A stretch of DNA of 64,000 bases from Pezicula radicicola (GCA_003008705.1 PDUO01000066.1:3489-67488); one strand, 5' to 3'; counted from the first letter of the stretch, positions 1-11,882 are shown. Notes: generated from the sequence alone by a model not told the origin. Program-made: numbers and translations.

Positions 1-1740
1 TAATTAAATATAACTTATTAAATTAATAATTTTAAAATTAGTTTAATATTATAATATTAATATCTAGTATTTTATTTATTAGTTATTTTATATATTAAAT
101 CTTATTACTCTAGTTAATTAGAAACTAATAGTTTATACTAAATTAAGTTTATTTAAAATTAGTTTAATAGTTTATTTTAATTATAAGAATTACTCTCTTA
201 GTTATTAATTATTAATAATTAATTAAATCTAATATTAATAAACTTATATATATTAGAACTAAATAAGAAATACTAGTAGAATATAATAAACTAATTAATA
301 AAGGATTAATACTAATATATCTAGTATATTAATACTAATATTTATAATAGTAGATTAATAACTTAATTAAAGGTTTTAAATTTATAAAACTTAATTTAAA
401 ATCTTTATAATTAATTACTTTTATAAATACTTCTTTTATAAACTTAATAGATTTATTATTATAAATTAAATATATTATTATATTTATAAATACTATTAAT
501 AAAGTAAATATTCTTTATTAGTTATTAACTAAGTATAAGAGAGTTATAAGAAGTATTCTAGTAGTAGAGTTATATAAACTAATATATAAATTTAATATTA
601 TAGTTATTATTAAATTAACTTTTAATAAAATATTATTAATAGTAATCTTATTAATTATATATATAAACTTTAAATTATTCTATAACTATCTAGTAAAACT
701 TAATATTATATAAGAGAAATATTTAATAATTAATATTATATATTTATACTAGATATATAAAAGAAGAGAGATAATAGAGATTAAATAAATTATTAATAAA
801 ACTAACTTTATTAATATTATAATAAAGAATAAAGTCTATAATACTCTTATATACCTTATTAATATAAATTATATAAATTTAAAAGAGATTAAATAAATTA
901 AATAAAGTAATAAGAATAAGAATATAAAGAAAAAATAAAAGAAAGATTAATAAATAAAGATATAAAATAAAGAATAAATTAATAAACTAATATTAATATT
1001 AGTTTTAATTTATAATTAAATATAATCTATTAAGTTAGTAATTTTAAAATTAGTTTAATATTATAATATTAATATTTATTATTTTATTTATTAATTATTT
1101 TATATATTAAATCTTATTATTTTAATTAATTAAAAACTAATAGTTTATATTAGAATTAAATTTATTTAAAGTTAGTTTAATAGTTAGTTTTAATTATAAG
1201 AATTATTCTTTTAGTTATTAAATATTAATAATAAATTAAATCTAATATTAATAAACTTATATATATTAAAATTAAATAAGAATTATTAATAAAATATAAT
1301 ATTAGTATAACTAATATACTAATAATAAATTTTAATTTATATTATTAATTATTTTTTTCTAAAGTTATATTTAATAATTATTTAATTAAATTATTTTATT
1401 ATTTATTTTATTTTAAATAATTTAAATTATTATATAATTAATTAATTAAAGTTATTTATAAAATATTATTAAAGTATAATATAATAAATTTTTATATTTT
1501 AAAGGTTTAATTATTAAAAAAATAAATTAATAAAAGATATTATAATTATTAAATTTTAATTATATAAATATTATAATTAATAAATTATTTTAAATTATAA
1601 AGATATATTTATTAAATATACTTATATAACTATTAAATTCTAACTTTAATTAATATTTTATAATTTTCTTATAAGATTTTATTTAATCTTTTTTTATAGA
1701 GTTAGATTCCCTTTATATTAAATTCTATTTAGCCTTCTCT
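1..1740. repeat. RIP-eroded AT-rich repeat block with direct duplication
   Basis: Almost pure A/T sequence with CA, TG and CG dinucleotides nearly absent, while AG, CT, AC and GT survive. This is the signature of repeat-induced point mutation. About 290 bp at 1-288 recur in direct orientation at 1012-1303, sharing for example the string ttttaaaattagtttaata. The spacing would suit a short LTR pair around a 720-bp interior, or a tandem duplication. No reading frame survives. The block ends near 1740, where normal base composition resumes. Confidence 0.8.
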
Positions 1741-1983
1741 AGTAGGTGACCCTAGACTAACCGGAATGTTCCCGTATCATCTGTAAGCTGTCACCGCCTC
1801 CCATCGGATAATCGGATTAAAATTCGCCATTGGTGGGAGGTGATGGGGTACTTAATGTACTTAGTAGCTCGTTTTTTCCTTTTCCGAAGCTATCATCATT
1901 TAACTTTCAACTATTCCGTATTGCAGACACATTTAAAGATCAATGCCATTCAGCGACTCGCCTAATACTTCCCATCTGTAATA

Positions 1984-4091
1984 ATGGGTCTTGACGAGTT
2001 TGAAAAGGCCCAAGAGGTAGGGGCTGCCATTGCTCCTGCTGGCATCCTTTCAGATTCCCTGAACGACAACAACAATAACAGCGACCCAGCAGCTTTAGAA
2101 AAAGAAATTCAACGCAAAGAGCCGAATCAGAATATGGTGGACTCGTTTAGTTGCACTGTCTACGAGAGCAGTAACGTCGACTCGGACAAATACGATTTCG
2201 CTCACCAGCGCGAGCGTCACGCCAGCGGTGGTGAACCCGAATCTATCGCCACAGCACGCAAGGAAGAAGATGATCATGATGGTCAACAATCTCACCGCAA
2301 CGCCGACGCTATATCTAGCAAAGGATCACCCCATTCTGTCTTCCCCAAGCGCACCCGCACTTTCATTATTATCATGGCTGCGGTCTGCGGCTTTGTCTCA
2401 CCGTTGTCCGGTAATATATACTTCCCGGCTTTGAACGCCCTTTCTGCCGACCTCCACGTCCCTTCATCACTCATCAACGTCTCCCTTACTACCTATATGA
2501 TCTTCCAGGGTCTCGCCCCTACCTTTATGGGCGACTTAGCCGATACCACCGGCCGTCGCCCTGCGTACATCATCGGCTTCACCATCTATATTGGCGCTTG
2601 CGTCGGGCTTGCGCTACAAACTTCCTATCCCGCACTCCTCGTCTTGCGCTGTCTTCAGGCCTCCGGATCTTCATCTACAATTGCCCTGGCCTCTGGCGTT
2701 GCCGCGGACGTATCTACTGCCGCCGAGCGCGGCACTTATATGGGCTGGGTCAGCGGCGGTGCATTGGTCGGCCCTGCCATTGGCCCTGTGATTGGTGGTA
2801 TCTTGGCTCAGTTTCTGGGCTGGCGCGCAATCTTCTGGTTTCTGGTCATCCTGGCTGCGGTGCTCATGGTCCCGCTTGTATTAGCCTTCCCTGAGACAGG
2901 CCGAAATGTGGTAGGTAACGGGTCGATACCGCCACAGCGCTGGAACCGGGACTTACTCAGCGTGATTCGTGAGCGGTGGGCCAGGGGCAATACGAGCGAG
3001 CTTCAGCATACACAGACGCAGGAGAGCGTGAGGTCGGCCCGCGCAGCCCTGAAGGCAAAGCATCAGATCCGATTCCCGAACCCGCTGTCGACTTTGAAAA
3101 TCCTAAGGGAGAAAGATGTCGCGCTCCTTCTTCTCTACAACTGCCTCGTGTACTCAGCCTACTATAGTGTCACGAGCAGCCTGCCTTATCTCTTCGCGCA
3201 GACATATCACTTCAATGCGCTGCAGGTCGGACTGTCGTTCATCCCATATGGAGTTGGCGCTTTGCTGGCGTCTCTGTTAAACGGGCGGATATTGGACTGG
3301 CGATTTCGACTGGTGGCAAAGTCCCTCGGTATTGAGATAGTAAAGGGCAAAACCACAGATACGAGGCATTTCCCGCTGGAGAGAGTCAGGTTGCCGATTG
3401 CGCTTGTGCTCATTCTGATTGGGAATACGACATTGCTCTGTTATGGGTGGGTGAGTGGTTTTGCGTCTCAATTTTGAGTCGACCGTGGAGGGCACTTGTC
3501 GCCATTGATCTTTTTACGCGGTGATTCTAACAAGTTCAAAACAGGTCCTGCAAGTCCACGCCCCGCTTGCGGCACCCCTTGTCCTTCTCTTTATCATCGG
3601 CTACTGCATCCCTGGCAGCTTCAATTGCTGTAGCGTGGCTCTCGTCGATTACTGTATGTATCCTTTCATCCTAATTCTTCCCGTCGTCTCTCATCCACTC
3701 CTCTGCAATCTCACTTCCCCCCCATTCTTGACCCCGGAGAGTACACTACTGACTTCCTGTGGATCCCACTTCTCCGGCAACCGCCACAGCAGGCAACAAC
3801 CTTTGCCGGTGTCTCTTAGGCGCAGGTGAGGCCGCCGTTATCATCCAGATGATAGACTCCATGGGCCGTGGATGGTGCTTCACGTTCATTGCGCTGGTTA
3901 TATATGTGACTACACCTATTTTGTGGATTCTCATGCGCTGGGGTCCGAAGTGGCGTGAGGAGAGAGCACAGAGGATCGAGACAGAAAAGATGGTGCAGGC
4001 GGCAAAAGAAAGGGGTGAGAGCAAAGATGATGGGGGAGGGAGGAAGGAAAGAAGCATAGCAGGAACGAGAGCTGGAGTATTTGGCGCCTGA
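1984..4091 (+). CDS. MFS multidrug/H+ antiporter (DHA1 family)
   Basis: Predicted 12-helix plasma-membrane proton antiporter of the fungal Qdr/Aqr1-like DHA1 group, exporting drugs or small acids. I read three exons: 1984-3450, 3545-3653 and 3790-4091, about 625 residues. A hydrophilic N-terminal tail of about 130 residues precedes the first helix. MFS motif A (GDLADTTGRRPAY) lies near residue 182, and the central cytoplasmic loop is long. Intron 1 (GTGAGT...ACAG) is clean and phase 0. Intron 2 has a GTATGT donor and the usable acceptor CACAG at 3789. That acceptor skips the stretch 3760-3789, which encodes PTSPATATA, a sequence usually present in this family. The expected acceptor just before it reads TG instead of AG, so this splice is uncertain. 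Substrate unknown. Family assignment is firm; exact exon 3 start is not. Confidence 0.88.
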
Positions 4092-4848
4092 GCAGTCGCG
4101 CTTAGATTTGGGAGGGAAGAGACCACATATCGAAAAAGTTGACTGGACAGTAGTGACGGTCGGTCATGGTCGGAGAACAGGGATGAGATGATATATACCC
4201 TAAGGGTGCAAGAGATACCTTTATGGCTGACTTGCGTACATAAAATGACGAGTTACGAATACAGAATTGAGTATAGATATCACCTCGAATCAAGTCACAC
4301 GTTAAACACGCCTCGTATGCTTTTCAATATGTTCCAAGCGGCTGTTCTTGCCTAATGTTATATCCTCATCTTCTCATGAATCTGACTGTCACGTATCTTA
4401 CAATGGTATCCGCTCACGCCTCCTGATTACAAGCCGGTCACTTCACATTCTTAAAACTGATGCGTCTGCTCCTCTTGATAGGATTCCCTAAATTGGCTCC
4501 ATGAACGAAGACGAAGTCTGTACCTGCGCCCAGCTGAGAGAAATGTGAGATATGGCTCGACCACCCAGTGCTTCCATTACTGTCGAGTCCTCGTCCAGAT
4601 CTTTATGGTCCCACTGTAGGCAGATTTGAGGAAGTCGAAATATCCCCCTACTGTTTATGAAGGGTTTCTGTTTCCGCCATCAGTTAGGAAAACTCAACAA
4701 CGGAAGTCACGCACTTTAACTTGCATAGTGAAAAATCAGTGGGTGCCATTAAAGTCATGATATCTTTCATGTCTGCTTGTCATGAATATCTTCGAGCCTA
4801 CAAATCCATATTTACCCCTTTCCATCCCCTCCCCCCTTTACGCATTAC
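4092..4848. other. Convergent intergenic region
   Basis: About 750 bp between the convergent MFS and isocitrate dehydrogenase genes. It must hold both 3' untranslated regions. I see no supported gene, tRNA or repeat. Confidence 0.6.
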
Positions 4849-6201
4849 CTAAAGCTTCCGTGCGCTCTTCGAAAACTCATCCTTCAACCGCTTCTCAACC
4901 GCCACCATGTACTCCGTTGTCATCACATAGTTGTCCTCCTGACCGCACGAGATAGCTAGGTCCTTGATCATGATGCCATCGATATCGACGGTGTTAATGC
5001 ACGCCTTTTCCAAGCTCTCAGCGAACGCCACGACATCAGGTGTGTTGTCGAGCTTGCCGCGCTGTATCAGCCCGCGTGTCCAAGCGAAGATGCTGGCGAT
5101 CGGGTTTGTCGACGTTGGGTTGCCCTTTTGATGCTCGCGGTAGTGCCGCGTTACCGTGCCATGTGCGGCCTCGCTCTCGAACGCATTGCCGTCAGGCGTT
5201 GTGAGCACGGAAGTCATCAGGCCTAGGGAACCGAAGCCTTGTGCAACCAGGTCTGATTGCACGTCACCGTCGTAGTCTGTGTCTCAACATTAGTACAATA
5301 ACAGTAGAAAAAGGAGGGAGGGAACGCACTCTTCAAGGCCAGAATGAAGCCGCCTTCGCTCTTCATCATATACGCTACCATGTCATCAATGAGCCGGTGC
5401 TCGTACCAGATCTTCTTCTCCTTAAACTGCTTCGCGTAGTCATTCTCATACAGCTCCTGAAAGATGTCCACAAAGCGGCCGTCGTACTTCTTGAGGACGT
5501 TATTCTTGGTGCTCATGTATAGTGGCAAGCCCCTACTTATCGCGAGCTTAAAGCTAGTGTGCGCAAAGCTGTGGATGGACTCGTCCGTATTGGGCTGCGT
5601 CTGCGCCACGCCGCTGCCCTGGAACTTGAACACTTCGATGCGTGTCGGATCGCCATGGGTTGGCGTGTACACCATCTCCAGCGTGCCCGGACCCGGCACC
5701 ACAAAGTCCTTACCGCAATACTGGTCGCCGAACGCGTGGCGGCCGATGATAATCGGCTTCTTCCATGGCCGCACTAGAGGAGGGATGCGCGGGATTACGA
5801 CGGGCTCGCGGAACACGGTGCCGCCAAAGGAGTTGCGGATGATGCCGTTGGCTGACGGCAACATCTGCTTTAGCTTGAACTCTTTAAAGCGCGCCTTGTC
5901 GGGGTTGATAGTGGCGCACTTGACGCCTACGCCGTACTCCTTAATAGCGGCAGCGGCGTCTCGCACTACCTGGTCGTTGGTTTCATCACGATATGGGAGG
6001 CCCAGATCGAAGTACTTGAGCTCCACATCGAGGTACGGGTAGATGAACCGCTTCTTGATGTCGTCCCAGATGATGCGTGTCATCTCGTCGCCATCCATCT
6101 CCACTATCGGGCTCTTGACCTGTGCATCTTGTAAGCATCAACCGCGCCGACTGCGTGCCGGGACGCGGACAACGTACCTTGATCTTGGCCGCCGTCGACA
6201 T
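4849..6201 (-). CDS. Isocitrate dehydrogenase, NADP-dependent
   Basis: Oxidative decarboxylation of isocitrate to 2-oxoglutarate with NADPH formation (EC 1.1.1.42). Three exons on the minus strand: 6201-6178, 6119-5330 and 5276-4849, giving 413 residues, normal for the eukaryotic homodimeric enzyme. The first exon encodes only MSTAAKIK; intron 1 is 58 nt and intron 2 is 53 nt, both GT-AG. The start of the mature fold ([15 protein letters not shown]), the substrate region around [11 protein letters not shown] and the family signature [19 protein letters not shown] are all present, the last split by intron 2. This start lacks a mitochondrial presequence, so it would give a cytosolic form; related fungal genes use alternative starts for a mitochondrial form. 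The C-terminus is ARKL, only loosely like a peroxisomal PTS1. No disabling change seen. Confidence 0.95.
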
Positions 6202-6639
6202 GTTCAATAGTTTGGGGTCAAAAGGTGTCTCTCTGAACAGAAAAGGTCAATACGCATGGCTTAGATTAGAACTGGGCGAGTGGATATCTCGTACTAGAAT
6301 ACAGTAGATAATGCCAGTTTGATTAGTCTTTGACTATTGTCTTTGAAACTTGAACCTAGGTTGTAAAACTGTATCATGATAACAGAACGTAATATATGTA
6401 TATTTATAGATACTGTAGTAACATTACGGATAACGAGTACCTAAAATGGAAAACAGTCACACGACACAACTGAGTAAGATGTGCTTATTAGCCTATTAGC
6501 CTATGTATGCAGACATTATGGGAAATGCTTTACAACGCTCCTTCAGATCAGCTGTACAACACCAACAACCACCAAACAAAGTGCTCAGTGACATTTCCGT
6601 TATATCCGGTAGCCTTGCTTCATAAATGTATGCGCATGC
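6202..6639. other. Intergenic region upstream of isocitrate dehydrogenase
   Basis: About 440 bp containing the promoter of the minus-strand dehydrogenase gene. A pyrimidine/purine-mixed stretch but no gene or clear motif that I can defend. Confidence 0.5.
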
Positions 6640-6723
6640 CTGTTGATTGCGCAATAGTACCTCTTGATTGTACAATAATACCTCTTGATTGTGCAATAAT
6701 ACCTCTTTATTGTGCAATAGTAA
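6640..6723. repeat. 21-bp tandem repeat, four copies
   Basis: Four head-to-tail units of 21 bp starting at 6640, 6661, 6682 and 6703, consensus ctcttgattgtgcaataata plus c. Each unit contains the near-palindrome attgtgcaat. Units differ by one to four bases. Confidence 0.85.
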
Positions 6724-6746
6724 TGTTACTTAGTGTACTTGAGGAT

Positions 6747-6830
6747 AGACATCGGAATAGGGCCCCTGCCCCACACCCCAACCCGCCCCGTAGGTGGGTT
6801 AGTACTAGTATACCCTAACCCGTAGGGTCT
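6747..6830 (+). repeat. GC-rich interspersed module (copy 1)
   Basis: Begins agacatcggaatagggcccc and runs through a C-rich tract to ccctaacccgtagggtc. The reverse complement of the same module, diverged but unmistakable, lies at 63221-63299. It sits immediately before the RIP block and is probably the terminus or a fragment of an interspersed element. The class cannot be told. Confidence 0.65.
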
Positions 6831-6959
6831 TGGCATAGATTAGGACATAATTAGGACATGTATTTTTATATATTTCTATATATTTCTATATATTCTATAT
6901 ATAAAAAGATATATAGAATTAATTACTATAATTATAAATTTATACTCTTTAATAAAAGA

Positions 6960-8860
6960 AACTTTTACTAATAGCCGGACCCACCTTCTACTGCGCTATC
7001 GCTTGTAGTCGGGCAAAGCAAGTATCCCGTTCAAGTAAGTATCCCACGAAAACCACTATAATTACCTATATTGAAACCACTATAATTACCCACTATAACA
7101 TCCAATTATTATACCCAATATACTATGAAATCAGACTATAATCGTGTATTCAACGAGGTACGTCAATGGGCCATTGACCACCCAGAAGAGTCACCAACTA
7201 TAGCTACCCGAATCTATTATATTAAGGAAGAGGCCCTACGCAAGTTAGTTTTTTGTTACCGGCAGAGGGTTAGGAACTCGAATAGGTTATATAATCGGTA
7301 TAGAGGTAATAATAAGATCTTGGATAAGGTGTAAGAAGAGGCTATTTATTAGTATTACTATAAGTAATAGGAGATTAGGCTTAGGGCTATATATAAGATA
7401 GTATATACTATAATCTATTATCTATTATAAGTTAGTAATCAATCTATATAGCTTAATATCAAGTATTACCTACTAATAGAGCTCTCTGTATAGGTATAAT
7501 CCCCTCTATATAATCCTCTAAGCTATAGTTAGTTTATAAACTAGTTTAAAGATAATCCTAACCTTTATATAATTAAGATAAAACTAATTATATACTCTAG
7601 ACTCGAATTATATATAGAGAAGAATCTTAAGACTTAGTTTAAACTATATATATAGATACTTACTAACTATAAGATTTAATTAGATAAGAATATACTAAAT
7701 TTTAATAAGTTTAGAACTTAAATTAGATACTCTATAAATGAGTATATTATTATACTAATTAAGGTTAAAGAGTTATATACCTTAAGCCTAGAGAATTATA
7801 AATCTCTTATTATAATTAAAACTATTTATATAAATAGTAAAGAGTTTATTCTATTATTCTTGATTATACTAGAGAAGAAGATAATAGAGAATTAGATTAG
7901 AGATAAACTTATTAGATTAAAAAGAGTAATAAATAACCTTATAAGATATATAAATAATAAAATTACTATTAATTTCTTATATTATTTAATTAAATATACT
8001 TATATAGATCTAGAAAAACTATAAAAGATTCTATTACTTAATAGATATAAATTCTATTATTTAGATAATTTTAAACTATTAGTTATAAAGTACTATATTA
8101 AATTATTCTATTTCTTATTCTATCTTATATATATACTTTAACTATTAGATATTAATATATTTTAATTATAGAAATACTATTATAATCTAGTTATTTAGAA
8201 TATACTCTAGAGTCTTGATTTTAAGTATATAATTATTTTATTCTTTTAAGATTTAATATCTATTTAAGAATAAACTATAAAGTACTATATTATTATTAAT
8301 TTATTCTAAGATTTAGAAATATAACTACTAAGTCTAAAGACTAGACTAAAGAAAATAAGATTATATTAAAAGAGGAAATATACTATTAATAAGATAAAAA
8401 AAGAAGATAAACTTAAATTACTAACTCTACTACTAACCTATCTATTAGAGATTTAGGATATTACTACTATAGTATAAGCCCTTAGTAATAGAGACTCTAT
8501 ATAGTTCTTTAATCTATCTATTACCTTATTTTATTCTATAATAAAGTTAATAGATATCTAGTTTTAAAAGATAACTCTTATTACTATCTAGTATACCTCC
8601 TTATAAGAAAAGCTCTAGTTTAACTATAAATATAAAATTATATTATAATAAAGTATTTAAAAAAGAGGGCCCTTTATAACTATTAATAAACTTTAAGTAT
8701 ATAAAATAAAGAGAGATAATAAGGAGTTAAAAGAGAAGGTTTAAAAGATAAAGAAGAAACTTATATAAACTATAAATTAAGTATAGAAGGAACTAGTTAT
8801 ATAAGGTATATAAGCTAAGAAAGATAAGAAAGCTAGGATCTAATAAATATTTAAATATTT
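6960..8860 (+). mobile_element. Fot1/pogo-type (Tc1/mariner) transposase relic, RIP-eroded
   Basis: From an ATG at 7125 a 69-codon frame encodes a helix-turn-helix-like N-terminus ending in GNNKILDKV, as in fungal pogo transposases. Continuing on the plus strand through many TAG/TAA codons, the DDE region is still legible: KILLLNGYKFYYLD near 8020-8070, then LLAIKYYIKLFYF and a broken PLDVNIF near 8150, followed by a lysine-rich C-terminal helix near 8700-8830. Up to about 7340 the sequence keeps CA/TG dinucleotides; beyond it they vanish, so mutation was uneven across one gene. The direct repeat agtatcccgttcaagtaag near 7020 may mark the terminus. Non-functional. Confidence 0.75.
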
Positions 8861-10010
8861 AAATTAAGACTTATTAATTAACCCTCTTAATCTTATTTAA
8901 ATTCAAGAGTCTAATAAGTATCTAATCTAATATAAGAGTATATATATTATAGAGGAGTTTTATTTTAAATTAGTCTAGTATATTTAAGAGCTTAAAGTCT
9001 AATTAAATAACTAAATTAAAATCTATATATATAAAGAAAAAGATATTCTTATTAGAACTAGACTATTAGAATAAATAAATAAGATTAGAAAATATTAAAA
9101 TTTAAACCTACTATTAAGTAATTATATTAATTTATTAGATATTAAATTTAATACTAGTTTATTAGATTTAATTTAGAGAAATACTAATTTTATTAAGTTA
9201 TAAAATAAATAATAATTATTTTAATATTTATTTTTATATAGTAGTTATATATAAAATTAAGATATTTTTAAAATTATAATTTTTATAAAATACTTATTTA
9301 AATAAAATACTTACTTTATTTAATTATAAGTAATAATATAATAAAAGATAAATCTAGTTATTAATATAATAAACTTTATTTAGAAATAAAGTATTAATTT
9401 ATTAAATAAATATATATTTTAATTATATTTTAATCTATATATATATATTAATATTTTATATTATAATTTATATTTTAATTTATAAGATTTTAATATTTTA
9501 GAATAAAACTTTATAAAGTTTTATTTTATAATTTATTTTAAAAGTTAATAAAATATTTATTTTTTATTTATAATTTTTAAATATATAATATTTATATTAT
9601 ATTTAAAATTTTATAAGTTATAATAAGTTTTTTTTTAATAAATAAATTAATATTACTTTTATATATAAGTATAAAATATCTTTTTAATTAAATTATTTTT
9701 TATTAATTATATTAATAATATTAAAATCTATTATTATTATTTTAATTTTATATTATAAACTTTATAATTATAAGTTATATATCTTATAATTATAAATTAT
9801 TTATTTTATAATTATAATAATTATAAAATAATATAAATAATATTATAAAGTATTATTTAAATTTTTATAAAAGTTTATAGTTTATAATTATAAAGTATAT
9901 AATATATAACTTATAATTATAAGCTATATACCCTATATATAGGTTTCTAAAGTAGTTATATTTTAGTACTTAAATAAGTCTACCTCTACTAAGCGGTATA
10001 AAATATATAC
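8861..10010. repeat. RIP-eroded AT-rich block
   Basis: Continuation of the AT block. It holds no recoverable frame and almost no CA/TG dinucleotides. It ends abruptly at 10020 before a run of C and G (10028-10041). Confidence 0.75.
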
Positions 10011-10064
10011 CTAACAAGGAATAATCCCCCGGGGGGGGGAGGTTCTGTATACAAATAAGCTTAT

Positions 10065-10100
10065 AGAACGGACGGAACGGACGGAACGGACCGTCTAATT
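10065..10100. repeat. GGACGGAAC short tandem repeat
   Basis: Three to four copies of acggaacgg just after a C/G homopolymer junction that marks the boundary between the AT block and the gene island. Confidence 0.6.
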
Positions 10101-10171
10101 GATGCATGGTCTAATACACAGACCTTTATCTAAAAGAGAAAGTGGTCACACGACATAGCTACCCTATATAG

Positions 10172-10510
10172 GAAAGTGCTCGCATGCTCTACACCTTAAC
10201 TTTACTCTAGGGGCGAGATAAGAAAGCAAATGCATGCGCCTCGCCTTTTGCGTTGTTGTGCAGTGTTTACTAGTCCCATATCTATGTAGATCAACAACAA
10301 CAAGGTCTGCCGAAGGCCGATTTCCCTACCCGATGTACCACTGAGGAAAGTAGTCGCATACTCCATACCTTATCTTTGCTTCAAGCAGCGGGACAAGAAA
10401 GCAAATGCATGCACCTCGCCTTTTGCGTTGTTGTGCGGTATTACTATTCCTGTATGCATGTAGATCGACAACACCAAGGTCTCCCGAAGGCTGATTTCCC
10501 TCACCCTTTC
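10172..10510. repeat. Tandem duplication of about 174 bp upstream of the PEP mutase-like gene
   Basis: Copy 1 starts at 10172 and copy 2 at 10346. Both contain gaaagcaaatgcatgc followed by cctcgccttttgcgttgttg and then ccgaaggc-gatttccct. The copies are roughly 80 percent alike by eye. The second copy ends about 215 bp before the ATG at 10725, so the duplication lies in the likely promoter. Confidence 0.8.
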
Positions 10511-10724
10511 AAACTGCCTGCAAAATTTCACGGGACATCGATTGGGAATCATCATCTATATCAATCTCCAAAGGATGCCTGCTTCCGAGACTGGGAGTAC
10601 CATATCAGGTCGGGGTAAATATCTTCTACCATTTTTCCGCCGCCCCAAACTACCCACACAGCTCTTCTTCCTCTAACACTTCTTTGTCCAGATCTAATCC
10701 TGTTGCTAGGTAGTTACAAGAAAC

Positions 10725-11882
10725 ATGTCCCCCTCAATTCGATCGTTGCTTGCGCAAAACAATGAGCAAATCTGTTTGTGTGAAGCCCATGACCGCAGTT
10801 CTACAGAAATCATCAGGCACATTGTTGGCAATGACGGCCAAAGCTTTCACGGCCTATGGATAGGTGGCCTTTGTCAAACCACCTATCTCGGCATTCCAGA
10901 TACGGAATTGATTTCTCCCCTCCAGCGCGCTGCTTTGATCGCGTTGAACGGCAATCTGCAGCAACGAAAGACTCGCCGCCCCCTCTGCGCAGCATTTGAC
11001 GCCGATAGCGGAGGGGACGTCGCTGATATTCCAGCATTGGTCGCGGTATTGGCACTCGTGGGCGTCTCGATGATTATCATCGAAGACAAGGCCGTCTCCG
11101 AGCCTGGGCAGAAGGTGAACTCTCTCAAAGAAACATCTGGTTCGCAAGATCAGGCGGATATGTATGAATTTGCCAACACCATCCGGACATTCAAGTCTGC
11201 CTCCGCCCGTAAAGACATGATGATTACAGCAAGAATCGAAAGCTTTACAGTCCGCATTGCGAAAAAGGATGAAGCCGAAGAACGAGCGTCGATTCAAGAA
11301 GCGCTATGCGATGCACTTAAGCGCGCCGAAGTCTATCGAGAGGCGGAGGTAGACGCGATTATGATACACAGTAAGAGTGCCCATCCGGACGAGGTCTTGT
11401 CCTTTCTTGCAGAATACCGATCTAGAGATCCCGTGACGCCTTTGGTGGTTGTGCCAACAACGTATTCCGAGACAATGAAAACCGTCTTATACGACGCGGG
11501 TGCAAACGTCATTATTTATGCCAACCATTTGATGCGGGCGAAAATCAGCGCAGTCGGTAGGATTTCTGATAAGATTTTGGCAGAAAATCCGGGTCTTTTC
11601 TCTGGGGACGCAGAATTGAGCGCTTGTGTCGAAGCGCGAAATTTTGGATGCCTCTTGCGAAAGTTGTGGGAAAGAAGATACTGGGGCGAGGAAGGCAAGG
11701 GGATCCAGATGTATCGCATCGTCGCGGCAACCTATGCGGCGGAGAATATGAAGGCTGTCGTTAAGGATCTTTTGGACGGCGAACTGTGCGGCTGCGAAGC
11801 AGATGAGCGTATCATTCCCGTCAAAGAGTTATTGAAAATCAATGCTCGTCAAATTTCCGCTGTCGAAGATTTGATTGAATAA
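10725..11882 (+). CDS. Phosphoenolpyruvate phosphomutase-like enzyme (PepM/ICL superfamily)
   Basis: Intact single-exon gene, 385 residues, good start context (AAACATGTCC). Family role: PEP to phosphonopyruvate, the C-P bond-forming first step of phosphonate biosynthesis; close relatives hydrolyse phosphonopyruvate. In order I see FHGLWIGGLCQTTYLGIPD (residues about 41-59), the metal-site motif AAFDADSGGD (about 88-97), IIIEDK followed by KVNSLKE (about 121-138), ARIESF, DAIMIHSK, VVVPTTY and ANHLMRAKISAV. The gating-loop residues K-x-N-S-L typical of PEP mutases are kept, but four extra residues separate them from EDK. A serine usual in the first motif is replaced by glycine. About 70 extra residues precede the C-terminal helix. 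A TauD-type dioxygenase lies 1.1 kb downstream. Family firm; the exact reaction (mutase or hydrolase) is inferred. Confidence 0.85.
   Translation: MSPSIRSLLAQNNEQICLCEAHDRSSTEIIRHIVGNDGQSFHGLWIGGLCQTTYLGIPDTELISPLQRAALIALNGNLQQRKTRRPLCAAFDADSGGDVADIPALVAVLALVGVSMIIIEDKAVSEPGQKVNSLKETSGSQDQADMYEFANTIRTFKSASARKDMMITARIESFTVRIAKKDEAEERASIQEALCDALKRAEVYREAEVDAIMIHSKSAHPDEVLSFLAEYRSRDPVTPLVVVPTTYSETMKTVLYDAGANVIIYANHLMRAKISAVGRISDKILAENPGLFSGDAELSACVEARNFGCLLRKLWERRYWGEEGKGIQMYRIVAATYAAENMKAVVKDLLDGELCGCEADERIIPVKELLKINARQISAVEDLIE

Noticed and set aside
6122..6307. Plus-strand gene upstream of isocitrate dehydrogenase
   Set aside because: It overlaps exon 1 and intron 1 of the dehydrogenase in antisense and has no motif.
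6810..6830. ccctaaccc as telomere repeat
   Set aside because: Only a single copy within the GC-rich module, with no tandem TTAGGG array; the window is not shown to be telomeric.
10854..11297. 147-codon reverse-strand frame opposite the PEP mutase-like gene
   Set aside because: It is antisense to a gene with clear family motifs and has no motif of its own.
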